A DNA stretch of 64,000 nt from an uncultured Oscillospiraceae bacterium (GTDB lineage: Bacteria; Bacillota; Clostridia; Oscillospirales; Acutalibacteraceae). Shown piece after piece: positions 16,031 through 25,905 of this stretch (position 1 is the first letter of the stretch; every line of letters begins with the position of its first letter). Position numbers and translations under genes: made by a program. The stretch lies in the NCBI GenBank assembly GCA_902490735.1, contig CABUFC010000005.1:1-64000 (forward strand), in the 5' to 3' direction. Under the pieces are notes generated by a model, which worked only from the letters and a program-made list of their open reading frames with translations, was not told the origin of the DNA and made no database searches.

Positions 16031-17149
16031 CTACTTTATCTCGCCGCGGGACACCGCAGTAAGATAAGCATTTATAAAAGCATCTATATCCCCGTCCATA
16101 ACGGCGTTAATATTGCCGTTTTCCGCACCGGTGCGGTGATCCTTTACAAGCGTATACGGCATAAAAACATATGAACGTATCTGCGAGCCCCAGGCTATTT
16201 CTTTTTGAACGCCTTTTATATCTTCAATTTTTTCAAGGTGCTCGCGCTCTTTAATTTCGATAAGCTTGCTTTTAAGCATTTTTAGTGCTACTTCACGGTT
16301 TTGGTGCTGGCTGCGTTCGTTTTGGCAGGCAACAACTACACCTGTTGGAATATGTGTAATTCTTACGGCGCTTTCGGTTTTGTTTACGTGCTGGCCGCCG
16401 GCTCCTCCCGAACGGTAGGTATCCACCTTTAAGTCTTCATCGCGAATTTCTATACTGTTGTCCTCATCGTCAATTTCCGGCATTACTTCAAGCGAAGCAA
16501 AAGATGTGTGCCTTCTGCCGGACGCGTCAAACGGGGAAATTCTAACAAGTCTGTGCACGCCGTTTTCGCCCTTTAAATAGCCATATGCGTTTGCGCCTTC
16601 AATTAAAAGAACAGCCGATTTAAGCCCGGCTTCTTCGCCGTTTAAAAAGTCTATCATTTTTACCTTAAAGCCGTGCCGCTCGGAAAAGCGGGTGTACATA
16701 CGCACAAGCATTTCGTTCCAATCCTGAGCTTCTGTGCCGCCGGCACCGGCGTGAAAGGAAAGTATGGCATTTTTATTATCGTATTCACCCGATAAAAGGG
16801 TGGATAAGGTTAAATCCTCAAGGTCCTTTAAAAAGCCGTCCTTTTCTGCGGTTATTTCTTCTAAAAGCCCTGTGTCCTCTTCTTCGTTTGCAAGGGTTAA
16901 TAAGGTTTTAAGATCGTCAAATCTGCTAATAAGACGCTCGTACTTTTCGATTTTTGTCTTTGCGGCGCTTATTTTTTGCAGGGTCTTTTTTGAGGCCGAC
17001 GGATCAAGCCAAAAACTGTCTTCGGCGGTCTTTTGCTCAAGGGTTTTAACATCTGTTTTTAGCTCGTCTATTTTAAGGGCGCTGTAAAGCTTTTTAAGCT
17101 CGTCGGGTATGTTAGAAAGCTCCTTTTCTATTTCTTCAAACTCTATCAT
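16031..17149 (-). CDS. prfB: Peptide chain release factor 2, without the programmed frameshift
   Basis: Releases peptides at UGA and UAA. The 372 residues contain the RF2-specific SPF tripeptide (RISPFDASGRRH) and the catalytic GGQ (GGAGGQHVNKTESAVR). In most bacteria codon 26 is an in-frame UGA after CUU that requires +1 frameshifting. Here the equivalent place reads CTT AAA, and the whole protein is one open frame, so the autoregulatory frameshift is absent. The start overlaps the prmA end by 14 bases, with TCGGAGG upstream. Confidence 0.97.
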   Translation of the reverse strand: MIEFEEIEKELSNIPDELKKLYSALKIDELKTDVKTLEQKTAEDSFWLDPSASKKTLQKISAAKTKIEKYERLISRFDDLKTLLTLANEEEDTGLLEEITAEKDGFLKDLEDLTLSTLLSGEYDNKNAILSFHAGAGGTEAQDWNEMLVRMYTRFSERHGFKVKMIDFLNGEEAGLKSAVLLIEGANAYGYLKGENGVHRLVRISPFDASGRRHTSFASLEVMPEIDDEDNSIEIRDEDLKVDTYRSGGAGGQHVNKTESAVRITHIPTGVVVACQNERSQHQNREVALKMLKSKLIEIKEREHLEKIEDIKGVQKEIAWGSQIRSYVFMPYTLVKDHRTGAENGNINAVMDGDIDAFINAYLTAVSRGEIK

Positions 17150-18059
17150 AATATCCTCCGAAAGTAAACCAGTTGTCTTTATGTATTGTGTCTGTAATTT
17201 TAAGTCCCGCGGCAGTAAGGGCTTTATAAACCTCGTTTTCGCGGCCCTCTATAATGCCGGAAAAAATAAACATGCCGCCCTTGTTTAAAAGTGGTTTTAT
17301 TTTATCGCTTAAACCAATAATTACATCGGCTACAATATTGGCAACAACAATGTCGTATGTACCTTTTATGCTTTTTGTGGCGTCGCCTACATAAAACTCG
17401 CAAATGTTATCGGCATTGTTTAGTTGTGCCGTATGGCGCGCGACCGTTACCGCTGTTTCGTCAATGTCAAATCCGGTAGCCCTATTGCATCCTAAAAGTG
17501 CCGAGCACACCGAAAGTATGCCGCTTCCGCAGCCGATATCTAAAACGTTCATTCCGCTTTTGACGTACTTTTCCAAAAGTTCCATGCAGCTTGAGGTGGT
17601 CTCGTGTTTGCCTGTCCCAAAAGCCGCACCGGGGTCTATTTTTAAAACGATTTTATCGCTTTTTTCTGTCTTTTCCCATTCGGGACAAATTAAAAAGTTT
17701 TTACCGACCGGCGTTATTTTAAAATACTCTTTCCATTTATCTTTATATTCGCTTTCGGGTTTTTCTTGCTCTGTTATTAAGTAATCTATTTTAAGCGCAG
17801 AAAGGCGTTCTTTAATATAATCGATAATATCGCATGTGGGCTCGTCTTTAAGAGTATATACGTGAATATAAGCTACGCTTTTATCCTTGTTTAAAAGCTC
17901 ATCATCGATAAGATCTATATGCGCAATATTTTGCGCTTCAATTTCAATATCGGAATAATCCTCGGTATAAAAACCGTAGGGCGAAGCCATGGCGGCTACC
18001 GCTTCGGCTTGTTCGATATCTTTTCGGTTTATTTTTATTATTATTTCGTTAAGATCCAT
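17136..18059 (-). CDS. prmA: Ribosomal protein L11 methyltransferase
   Basis: Methylates L11 with S-adenosylmethionine. The 307-residue protein has the N-terminal ferredoxin-like recognition domain (1-120), then DPGAAFGTGKHETTSSCMELL, the SAM motif VLDIGCGSGILSV (about residue 172) and VANIVADVII. AAAGGG precedes the ATG. It lies 2 bases after polA and overlaps prfB. Confidence 0.95.
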   Translation of the reverse strand: MDLNEIIIKINRKDIEQAEAVAAMASPYGFYTEDYSDIEIEAQNIAHIDLIDDELLNKDKSVAYIHVYTLKDEPTCDIIDYIKERLSALKIDYLITEQEKPESEYKDKWKEYFKITPVGKNFLICPEWEKTEKSDKIVLKIDPGAAFGTGKHETTSSCMELLEKYVKSGMNVLDIGCGSGILSVCSALLGCNRATGFDIDETAVTVARHTAQLNNADNICEFYVGDATKSIKGTYDIVVANIVADVIIGLSDKIKPLLNKGGMFIFSGIIEGRENEVYKALTAAGLKITDTIHKDNWFTFGGYYDRV

Positions 18060-18061
18060 TA

Positions 18062-20569
18062 TTAACCCTTTGCCTCTAACCAGTTTTTGCCGCGTCCGAC
18101 TTCGGCTAAAAGTTTTACTTTAAGTTTTGCGGCGCCTTCCATTTCTTCTTCTATAATCTTTGCAGCCCTGTCAGCGTCGGATTCTTTGGCCTCAACTATC
18201 AGCTCGTCATGCACCTGCAAAATAAGATTAGCATCAAGTTTTTCTTCCTTTAAGCGGTTAAATACGCGTATCATGGCGATTTTTATAATGTCCGCCGCCG
18301 TTCCTTGAATGGGCATATTGCGTGCAACCCTTTCACCAAAAGCTCTTAGCATTCCGTTAGAAGAATTAAGCTCGGGCAAATACCTTCTTCTATTAAAAAG
18401 TGTAACAGAATAGCCGGTATCTTTAGCCTTTTGCACTATATCATCCATATATTTTGCTATGCCTTTATATAGCCCGTAATAGCCTTTTATATAATTTTCG
18501 GCCTCCTTGCGGGAAACGCCGATGTCCTTTGAAAGCGAGAACGCGCCTATGCCGTATACTATGCCGAAATTAACCGCCTTTGCGCGCGAACGAAGAAGCG
18601 GAGTTACCATGTTTTCAGGAAGCCCAAAAACTTCGCTTGCGGTAATGGTGTGAATGTCCGCACCGTTTTTGAAGGCTTTTATCATGTTTTCGTCGCCGGA
18701 CAGCGCCGCAAGCACCCTAAGCTCGATTTGAGAATAATCGGCGTCGAGAAGCACCCTTCCTTTACGCGCTATAAAAAACTCGCGCAGGCGTTTGCCTTCC
18801 TCTTTTCTTACGGGAATATTCTGCAAATTCGGCTCGGCACTGCTTATGCGGCCGGTTCTGGTTTCGGTTTGAATAAAGGTGGAATGCACAACGTCGTCGC
18901 TGTCCATTTTTAACAAAAGTCCCTCGCAATATGTGGCTTTTAGTTTAGTTAAAACGCGGTATTCCAAAATACTGTCAATTATAGGATGCAGTCCTTTAAG
19001 CGATTCTAACACTTCGGCATTGGTGGAGTAGCCCGATTTTGTCTTTTTCTTTGCAGGAAGCCCTAATTTTTCAAAAAGAATAACACCTAATTGCTTGGGG
19101 CTGTTAATGTTGAATGTTTCGCCGGCGTTTTCATATATGGCCTTTTCTATTTCAGCAAGCCTTTCTTTTAGCTCTTCGTTCATAGAAGTAAGTCCCTTGC
19201 GGTCGAGCAAAAAGCCGATGTCTTCCATCGAAGCCAGTACTAACGCAAGCGGCATTTCTATTTCAAAAAGAAGCTTTTCTTCGCCGGTGGATTTTATTTC
19301 TTCGGCGGTCTTTTTATATAAATTGTAACCCATTATGGCGGACTTTTCAGCGGTGTCTTGCTCTTTTATATCGCCGCTTAAATAATGGCTGTACATTTTA
19401 TCAAGCGAATAAGACGATGCGGCCGGCTCTAATAAATAGCAGGCAAGCTCTGTGTCAAACAAAAATATTTTGGGCGCTATTCCTTTTTTTTGCATGTAGC
19501 GGTACCATTCTTTACTGCCGTGTACCACAATATTTTTGCTGTTTTTAGATAAAAGCTCTAATAAATCCTCTTCGGAAATTTTGCCGTAGCCTTCTTCTGT
19601 GCAAAAAGCGGCGCCATCATCGAATTTTACAATAAAACACGTGCCGTTAATTTTATCGGTTTTATTTATGCTTTTATCAAAAGCTGCTTTTTCTGTAACG
19701 TCTTTAGCGCCCAGCTTTTCAAGCATTTTGTAAAATTCAAGTTTTCTAAGCAAATTATAAAGCTTTTCTGTGTCATGCGGCTTTAATATATAATGCTCGA
19801 TATTTAAATCAATAGGCACATCCCTTACAATAGTGCCGAGCTTTTTTGACAAAAACGCGTTTTCTTTATCGGAATTTAGCTTTTGCTTAACGCTGTCTTT
19901 AATATCAAGCGCATCTAAATTATCGTAAATGTATTCAATCGAATGATAGCGGCTTATAAGTTCGGTGGCAGTTTTTTCGCCTATGCCGCGAACACCGGGA
20001 ATTTTATCGGAGCTGTCTCCCATTAAGGCTTTAAGCTCGATCATTTCGGGAGGCGTAAGGCCGTATTTTTCTTTTAGTGCTTCTTTTGTCATAACGGTAA
20101 CTTCGGCGCGGCCCATTTTAGTTGAAGCTAAAAGCACTTTGGTGTGCTCGTCTATAAGCTGAAGGCTGTCTTTATCGCCTGTGGATATAACCGCAGTGTG
20201 TCCGCTTTTTTCGGCGGCAGATGATAACGTGCCTAAAATATCATCGGCTTCAAAACCTTCTTTTTCTACTACGGTCATTCCAAGATACAATAAAAGCTCT
20301 TTTAAAATCGGTATTTGCGATAAAAGCTCAGGCGGTGTGGCATGCCTTCCGGCTTTATAGCCTCTATAAAGCTTATGACGAAAAGTAGGAGCTTTTAAGT
20401 CGAATGCGACTGCAACGCAATCCGGATTTTCGGAATCTAAAAGCTTAAACAGTATATTCATAAACCCGTAAACACCGTTTGTAAAAACACCGTCTTTGGT
20501 GGTTAAAATTTTAATCCCGTAAAACGCGCGGTTAATAATACTGTTGCCGTCGATTACTAAAAGCTTCAT
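18062..20569 (-). CDS. polA: DNA polymerase I
   Basis: Gap-filling and Okazaki fragment polymerase. The 835 residues comprise an intact 5'-nuclease domain (1-290; VIDGNSIINRAFYG, VAFDLKAPTFRH, GDKDSLQL), a reduced middle domain and the family A polymerase (from about 430). Polymerase motif A is LDADYSQIELRVLAAL, motif B is RSRAKAVNFGIVYG and motif C is LQVHDELIVEA. The middle domain has lost the DxE of exo motif I (it reads CFIVKFDDGAAFC), so 3'-5' proofreading is almost certainly absent, as in many Firmicutes. First gene of a five-gene operon. Confidence 0.97.
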   Translation of the reverse strand: MKLLVIDGNSIINRAFYGIKILTTKDGVFTNGVYGFMNILFKLLDSENPDCVAVAFDLKAPTFRHKLYRGYKAGRHATPPELLSQIPILKELLLYLGMTVVEKEGFEADDILGTLSSAAEKSGHTAVISTGDKDSLQLIDEHTKVLLASTKMGRAEVTVMTKEALKEKYGLTPPEMIELKALMGDSSDKIPGVRGIGEKTATELISRYHSIEYIYDNLDALDIKDSVKQKLNSDKENAFLSKKLGTIVRDVPIDLNIEHYILKPHDTEKLYNLLRKLEFYKMLEKLGAKDVTEKAAFDKSINKTDKINGTCFIVKFDDGAAFCTEEGYGKISEEDLLELLSKNSKNIVVHGSKEWYRYMQKKGIAPKIFLFDTELACYLLEPAASSYSLDKMYSHYLSGDIKEQDTAEKSAIMGYNLYKKTAEEIKSTGEEKLLFEIEMPLALVLASMEDIGFLLDRKGLTSMNEELKERLAEIEKAIYENAGETFNINSPKQLGVILFEKLGLPAKKKTKSGYSTNAEVLESLKGLHPIIDSILEYRVLTKLKATYCEGLLLKMDSDDVVHSTFIQTETRTGRISSAEPNLQNIPVRKEEGKRLREFFIARKGRVLLDADYSQIELRVLAALSGDENMIKAFKNGADIHTITASEVFGLPENMVTPLLRSRAKAVNFGIVYGIGAFSLSKDIGVSRKEAENYIKGYYGLYKGIAKYMDDIVQKAKDTGYSVTLFNRRRYLPELNSSNGMLRAFGERVARNMPIQGTAADIIKIAMIRVFNRLKEEKLDANLILQVHDELIVEAKESDADRAAKIIEEEMEGAAKLKVKLLAEVGRGKNWLEAKG

Positions 20570-20678
20570 ATTTTACCTCCGAAAAATCCATATACAACTT
20601 AATTATAACAAATACTCTTTAAAAAAACAAATTTTTATGTTAAAATTATATATATTATTTGAAATTCGTGGTCGGTTT

Positions 20679-21656
20679 ATGATTTTAGGAAGTTTAAAAT
20701 TTAATGTTCCGGTAGCCTTAGCGCCTATGGCAGGCTGTGCGGACCGTGCTTTTAGGGAAATATATATGGGGCTTGGCGCAGATTTTTGCGTCGGCGAGCT
20801 TTGCAGTGCAAAAGGCATATCTTTAGGTGATAAAAAAAGCGTGGAATATTTAAAAATATCAAACGGCGAACGCCCGGCCGCCTGCCAGCTTTTTGGAAAT
20901 GACCCGGCTGCAATGGCTAAGGCGGCAAAGGCTTCAATGGAATTTTCGCCGGATTTTTTAGATATTAATATGGGTTGCCCTGCTAAAAAGGTAGTGACTT
21001 CCGGTGCCGGCTCCGCACTATTAAATGACAGGGCTTTAGCGGCAAAAATAGTAAATGCCGTAAAAAAAGCGGTGCCGGTGCCGGTGACCGTTAAAATGAG
21101 AATAGGGTTTAACGATGCTGATTTTATAGCTTCAGACTTCGCAATGGCGCTTGAAGCCGCCGGAGCCGATATGATAACGGTTCACGGCAGAACGAGGTCG
21201 CAAATGTATTCCGGAGCAGCCGATTATAAAACAATAGCGAAGGTTAAAAGGGCGGTTAAAATACCGGTAATAGCAAACGGTGATATTAAAGACGGCGCTT
21301 CTGCAAAAAAAGCGCTCGACATTACCGGCGCAGACGGAATTATGGTGGGCCGTGCGGCACTTTCAAATCCGTTTGTCTTTAAAGAGATTAAAGCATATTT
21401 AAACGGTGAAGTTTTCCCCCGAAAAAGCCTTAAAAACAAACTTGAAATTTTGCCTTTGCTTTTTAAAAAAACCGCCGAATACGAGGATGAAAAACATGCC
21501 GCGCTAAAGTGCAGAAAGCATGCTGCATTTTTTATTAAAGGCGTTAAAAATGCAGCAAAATACCGGGTGCTGTGCGGCAAAATTAATAACTTTTACGATT
21601 TAGAAAAGCTTATTGCTTTAGTGCTTGATGATAATAACGGAGGTTTATATGAGTAA
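20679..21656 (+). CDS. dus: tRNA-dihydrouridine synthase
   Basis: FMN enzyme that reduces uridines in tRNA. From this ATG the protein is 325 residues, with the typical start LGSLKFNVPVALAPMAGCADRAFRE, the catalytic-cysteine segment NMGCPAKKVV, VTVKMRIGF, HGRTRSQMYSGAADY and the phosphate-binding IANGDI...GADGIMVGRAAL. The open frame continues upstream, but the ATG at 20679 gives the family N-terminus; its ribosome site is weak. Whether it is DusB or another subtype is unclear. It overlaps rsmI by 8 bases. Confidence 0.93.
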   Translation: MILGSLKFNVPVALAPMAGCADRAFREIYMGLGADFCVGELCSAKGISLGDKKSVEYLKISNGERPAACQLFGNDPAAMAKAAKASMEFSPDFLDINMGCPAKKVVTSGAGSALLNDRALAAKIVNAVKKAVPVPVTVKMRIGFNDADFIASDFAMALEAAGADMITVHGRTRSQMYSGAADYKTIAKVKRAVKIPVIANGDIKDGASAKKALDITGADGIMVGRAALSNPFVFKEIKAYLNGEVFPRKSLKNKLEILPLLFKKTAEYEDEKHAALKCRKHAAFFIKGVKNAAKYRVLCGKINNFYDLEKLIALVLDDNNGGLYE

Positions 21657-22482
21657 GCTTTACATTGTGGGCACTCCTATTGGAAACTTAGGCGATTTTT
21701 CCGAGCGCGCTAAAAAAACACTTGAAAGCGTGGATTTTATCGCCGCAGAAGACACGCGCGTAACCTTAAAGCTTTTAAACCATTTTAATATTAAAAACAC
21801 GATTATTTCGCTTCATAAACACAACGAAATAGAAAAATCGGAACAAATAATCGAAAAAATCAAAGCCGGAAACTCTTGCGCGCTTGTAACAGACGCCGGC
21901 ATGCCGGCAATATCCGATCCCGGCGAATATCTTGTACATTTATGTTATAAAAAAGAGGTGCCTGTTGAAAGCGTACCGGGACCTACGGCGGTTACAACCG
22001 CGCTGGCGCTTTCGGGAATGTACACCGGAAGATTTTCTTTTGAAGGGTTTTTATCTACAAACAAGCTTTCCCGTGCAGAACATTTAAACGAAATAAAAGA
22101 CCGGCGTGAAACCCTTGTTTTTTACGAAGCGCCCCACAAGCTTTTATCTACCCTTAAAGATATGCTAAATGTTTTAGGCGACAGAAATTTAGCCGTAATT
22201 AAAGAACTGACCAAAATTCACGAAAACGTCATGCACACGTCATTGAAAGAAGCGGTTGAATACTTTACCGAAAATGCTCCAAAAGGCGAGTATGTGTTAG
22301 TAGTCGAGGGTAAAGAAAAACCCGAAGAACAAACATTTAGTTTAGACGATGCCGTAAACCTGGCAACAAAACTTAAAAGCGAAGGATTGCCGCTTACAGA
22401 GGCGGCAAAAGAAGCCGCAGCGGCGTGCGGCTTTAAAAAAAGCGAAATTTATAAAATGCTTATAAACAACAAAGAGGATTAA
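21649..22482 (+). CDS. rsmI: 16S rRNA (cytidine-1402-2'-O)-methyltransferase
   Basis: Methylates C1402 in the ribosomal P site. The 277 residues show the tetrapyrrole-methylase fold: LYIVGTPIGNLGDFSERA, AAEDTRVT, ALVTDAGMPAISDPG and SVPGPTAVTTALALSGM. The C-terminal domain includes GEYVLVVEG. The ATG at 21649 is preferred to the upstream in-frame ATG because GGAGG lies eight bases before it. Coupled to dus, and ended by a strong hairpin that contains its own stop codon. Confidence 0.96.
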   Translation: MSKLYIVGTPIGNLGDFSERAKKTLESVDFIAAEDTRVTLKLLNHFNIKNTIISLHKHNEIEKSEQIIEKIKAGNSCALVTDAGMPAISDPGEYLVHLCYKKEVPVESVPGPTAVTTALALSGMYTGRFSFEGFLSTNKLSRAEHLNEIKDRRETLVFYEAPHKLLSTLKDMLNVLGDRNLAVIKELTKIHENVMHTSLKEAVEYFTENAPKGEYVLVVEGKEKPEEQTFSLDDAVNLATKLKSEGLPLTEAAKEAAAACGFKKSEIYKMLINNKED

Positions 22483-22508
22483 GGAATTTCCTTAATCCTC
22501 TTGTTTTA
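22472..22508 (+). terminator. Intrinsic terminator after rsmI
   Basis: A 13 bp perfect stem AAGAGGATTAAGG/CCTTAATCCTCTT followed by GTTTTATTT. The rsmI TAA lies in the 5' arm. It may also act for the convergent gene. Confidence 0.9.
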
Positions 22509-24437
22509 TTTAATTGCAACACCGTTAACGTAGATGTTATAGCTGCCAAAGTCGATATTTGAATAGGTAGAATCGGCGTCGGTAAAGCTGGTTAAATACC
22601 AGTTGCCGGTAAGCTTAATCTTTGAACTTGCGTCTACTGTAATAGAAAGGGTTTTTGCGGTATTATCTGCATTTACCGCACCCTCAAAGTAAGATCCGGA
22701 AGAGAGTGTAAAATCTAAACTCGAAATAGAATCTACCACTATATTGCCGGCAGCTTTTTGGTTTTTAAAGCTTAATGTTACTGTGCCGCCGTTGCTGCCG
22801 CTTTGGCCCCAGGAATCTTTTTGAATGCGTAAGAAATTGCCTGTTTTGTCATTATTAACTATTGTGTTGTTTTCTAATGTTATAACGGCGCTTGTATTGG
22901 TTACATAAAAGCTGTCGCCCACTTCGGTTGTAATTTTGCTGTTTTTAGCGGTAAAACTGGCGGTGCCGGTTGCGGCGTCCCCGCTTTGCGACTGATACAG
23001 AAAAACATTTTTATAAGTGGTGGACTGTCCGTTTAATTTTGTGTTGTTATCATACAGTTCACAAGAGTCTAAAGTTATGGAGTTTTTACCCTCGATAATA
23101 GCTCCTTCGGATGTGTTCGATACAAGCTTTGCGCCGGTAACGGTAACATCTGCCGTGGAATAAATTGCAGGCGAGCCGGCTCCGTTTGTTGTATATGTGC
23201 CGCCGGTAACCTTTACGGTTCCGCCGCCGCGGTCGGTTCGAATTGCCGCGCTCGATACACCGCTTGTAGTAACTGTAAGGTTTTCGGCGTTCATAATTCC
23301 GCCGCCTGTAGTCATAATACCGCCGGAACCGTCGCCCGTGGTTGTAATTGTAGAGTCGCTTATATTTACGGTTGTGCCGTCGCCGGTTGCATTGTTGGTT
23401 GTGGCGCTGCCACCGTAGCAGAAAACGCCGTTTGCGCCGTTACCGTTTGTTGTAACGTTAATATTTTTTAAGGTTAAATTGGCGCCGTCTTTGGCTATTA
23501 CCGCGGCGTTGGTACCGTAAAAACTCGAATTATCTCCGCCGGCGGAATCGCCGGTTTTATTTATTGTGGCATTACTCACGGTTACGGTTTTGCCGCTTAC
23601 TAAAAGTGCGTTATTATCGGCCGTCGTGCTTTCGTAGGTTTTGCCGGTTTCGTCGGCTGTTACTTCGTTTGAGGCAGAATATTCCGCGCTTGTGCTAAAG
23701 GAAGCGCCCGAAGGCATTTGTGCGTTTGTTTTATTGTTTGCGCCAATCAGTACGCCTGCTGTTGTAAGCGCCGCCGCAAGCATAACAGTAACAATTGTGC
23801 CTGCAAGCACCTTTTCCGCACTGTTAAAGGTTTCACGGAAGGTCTTTTTGTTAAAAGCGGACATTACAAGGTATACCACAGATGCCGAGAATACTGCGCA
23901 TTCCACTCCGAAAAGTACATACCACAAAACTTTGCTTTCGGAATTAGTGTGCATATTAGGTGGTGTGCCTTCTTGATTACCAGATGGCATTGTGGGGGCT
24001 GCGGCAGTTTCGCTTGTGCTGCCGTCAGTGCTTAAACCGGAATCTGTGCCGCTGTTATCACCGGATGGAGGCGTAGGCGGTGTACCTGTTTGTGTGCCGG
24101 TTGTGTCGCCGGATGGAGGTGTAGGCGGTGTACCTGTTTGTGTGCCGGTTGTGTCACCGGAAGGCGGCGTAGGCGGTGTACCTGTTTGCGTACCGCTGTT
24201 ATCACCGGAAGGAGGCGTAGGCGGTGTACCTGTTTGCGTGCCGCTGTTATTGCCCGATGGCATTGACGGAGGTGTTCCGGTTTGTGTATTATCGGCTTGC
24301 TCGCTTATATTGGCCGGAGCTTCCGGCATGCCTGAAGGCGCCGAAGTTGAGTTTATTTTACTGAGTGTAAACCACACTGCAATGCACATTAATATTGCAA
24401 TTGCTGATACGATAATGTTTTTATAAGTTCTCTTCAT
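22506..24437 (-). CDS. Membrane-anchored surface protein with Pro-rich repeats and a beta-helix
   Basis: No specific function recognised. The 643-residue protein has a membrane segment at residues 9-28, then a Gly/Thr/Pro/Ser-rich region with four 16-residue repeats (GTQTGTPPTPPSGDTT type). It continues with two more membrane segments (about 168-235) and a long C-terminal region (about 245-643) of short Thr/Asn/Gly-rich strands typical of a right-handed beta-helix, for example ATINKTGDSAGGDNSSFYG and NVTTNGNGANGVF. This suggests an extracellular passenger displayed by a proline-rich stalk. It overlaps the histidine kinase by 17 bases, so it is probably regulated with, or sensed by, that two-component system. 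Confidence 0.72.
   Translation of the reverse strand: MKRTYKNIIVSAIAILMCIAVWFTLSKINSTSAPSGMPEAPANISEQADNTQTGTPPSMPSGNNSGTQTGTPPTPPSGDNSGTQTGTPPTPPSGDTTGTQTGTPPTPPSGDTTGTQTGTPPTPPSGDNSGTDSGLSTDGSTSETAAAPTMPSGNQEGTPPNMHTNSESKVLWYVLFGVECAVFSASVVYLVMSAFNKKTFRETFNSAEKVLAGTIVTVMLAAALTTAGVLIGANNKTNAQMPSGASFSTSAEYSASNEVTADETGKTYESTTADNNALLVSGKTVTVSNATINKTGDSAGGDNSSFYGTNAAVIAKDGANLTLKNINVTTNGNGANGVFCYGGSATTNNATGDGTTVNISDSTITTTGDGSGGIMTTGGGIMNAENLTVTTSGVSSAAIRTDRGGGTVKVTGGTYTTNGAGSPAIYSTADVTVTGAKLVSNTSEGAIIEGKNSITLDSCELYDNNTKLNGQSTTYKNVFLYQSQSGDAATGTASFTAKNSKITTEVGDSFYVTNTSAVITLENNTIVNNDKTGNFLRIQKDSWGQSGSNGGTVTLSFKNQKAAGNIVVDSISSLDFTLSSGSYFEGAVNADNTAKTLSITVDASSKIKLTGNWYLTSFTDADSTYSNIDFGSYNIYVNGVAIK
24052..24287 (-). 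repeat. In-frame 48 bp tandem repeat (about 4-5 units)
   Basis: Four close copies and one divergent copy of a 48 bp unit encode GTQTGTPPTPPSGD plus TT or NS. The unit is a multiple of three, so gain or loss of copies keeps the frame. Copies are highly similar at the DNA level, a sign of recent slippage or exchange. It is a protein-coding repeat, not a CRISPR array. Confidence 0.9.
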
Positions 24438-25905
24438 CTAAATCACTTCTTTCTGTATTTATAAGATCAAAGTCTATCCAAAAAGTTACGCCGTTTTCGT
24501 TGTTTACAACGCCGCAGCTATTTGAATGCAGCTTTGCGATCGCCTTAACTATTGAAAGCCCTAATCCAAAACGGCTTTCGTCGCGCTTATGGGAAATATC
24601 TCCCCTGTAAAAACTTTGCCAGATATGCGGCATCACTTTGGGGTCAATCTGCTCGCCATCGTTATATACTTCGACGCGTGCTTTATTATCACAAACTTTT
24701 AGCGATACCTTAATTTCGCCCTTGTTGTGCGCTACCGCATTTTCTAAATATCCTTTTACGGCTTGCTCGACAAGATCAGGGTCTGCCGAAACGCTAAGCT
24801 CTTTTAGGTTATATTCGTGTTTTGAATCCTTTAATATTGGTTCTGCAATAGAAATTATAAGTTTATCGAGCTCAAAATTCTTTTTATTTAACGGTATTCC
24901 GCCCGATTCGTATTTTGAAAGGTTAAGTATGCTTAGCACAAGCTTATTCATCCTTGCGCTTTCGTCGATAATAATATCGCAGTATTTATCCTTATTTTTG
25001 CTGTTAATATTTTCTTTTAGTGCTTCCGCGTAGCCTTTTACAATTGATATAGGGGTTTTAAGCTCGTGCGAAACATTCGCCACAAATTCTCTGCGCATAA
25101 CATCGAGGCTTCGCTCTTTTTCGAGCTCACACTCTAAAATTCTGTTCTTTTCGCGTAAATCCTTAAGCGCATTATCGAGCTTATCCGACATATCATTTAT
25201 TGATTCCGCAAGCTCTCCGATTTCATCATTATCAGAGGTGCTTAATCTTTCGCTAAAATCAAGAGATGCCATTTTTTTGGTGATATTGTTCATGGCGGTG
25301 ATGGGTTTTGTCATATTGCGCGAAGCGAAAATCATAATTATTGTCGCAACCATGAAAGAAACAAGCGCCAAACCCGAAATAAAGTTGTTAGCTATATCTG
25401 CGCTTTCATTAAGAAGGCTTATTTTTGTGCGCATCTCAACAGTATAGTCGTCATAAACAATTTTATAAACTATAAATTCATCTTTAGTCATCCGGTCAAC
25501 TGCACGCTCTAAAACGCTGCCGTCCGATAATGTTTTGCTTTCCTTGGCCTCTAAATTGCCATGCTGCATATCGAGCTTTTCGCCGCTTTTAAAAAGGTAA
25601 TCGAGCATCTGCCCGCCGTCGGTCGTATATAGTACAAAACCTTGGCTATCGTATATTTCGGTTTGGATATTATAGTTGCTTTCGATGTTTGAAATATACT
25701 CCAGTACCGCATCCGAATCGCTCATATTAAGATCATTAAAGCTTGATTTTTGCGCGATTATTGTGCGCTCTTGTTTAAATATATAGTAAGAGCTCAAAAA
25801 CGCGGTGTTAAAAATCATTATAACTAAAACAAACGAGAAAAATATGATGCCGACTCTTAAAAACAGCCTAAACCACAGGCGGTTAAATATTGATCTACTT
25901 TTCAT
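24421..25905 (-). CDS. Sensor histidine kinase
   Basis: A 494-residue membrane kinase. It has transmembrane segments at about 16-38 and 172-194 around a ~130-residue extracellular sensor. A HAMP domain (195-247) is followed by a HisKA domain with FVANVSHELKTPISIV (phospho-acceptor His280). The ATPase domain shows the N box ENAVAHNKG and the G2 box RFGLGLSIVKAIAKLH. The signal is unknown. It overlaps the response regulator by 11 bases, and the beta-helix gene starts inside its end, so the three form one operon. Confidence 0.92.
   Translation of the reverse strand: MKSRSIFNRLWFRLFLRVGIIFFSFVLVIMIFNTAFLSSYYIFKQERTIIAQKSSFNDLNMSDSDAVLEYISNIESNYNIQTEIYDSQGFVLYTTDGGQMLDYLFKSGEKLDMQHGNLEAKESKTLSDGSVLERAVDRMTKDEFIVYKIVYDDYTVEMRTKISLLNESADIANNFISGLALVSFMVATIIMIFASRNMTKPITAMNNITKKMASLDFSERLSTSDNDEIGELAESINDMSDKLDNALKDLREKNRILECELEKERSLDVMRREFVANVSHELKTPISIVKGYAEALKENINSKNKDKYCDIIIDESARMNKLVLSILNLSKYESGGIPLNKKNFELDKLIISIAEPILKDSKHEYNLKELSVSADPDLVEQAVKGYLENAVAHNKGEIKVSLKVCDNKARVEVYNDGEQIDPKVMPHIWQSFYRGDISHKRDESRFGLGLSIVKAIAKLHSNSCGVVNNENGVTFWIDFDLINTERSDLDEENL

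Noticed and set aside
24052..24287. Evenly spaced repeats that could suggest a CRISPR array
   Set aside because: Units are contiguous 48 bp, in frame and encode a Pro/Thr/Gly stalk inside a clear gene; there are no unique spacers or cas genes.
23992..24426. 144-codon plus-strand repetitive frame (GGVGGVPVCVP repeats)
   Set aside because: It is the complement of the Pro-rich repeat region of the surface protein; low-complexity repeats stay open in several frames.
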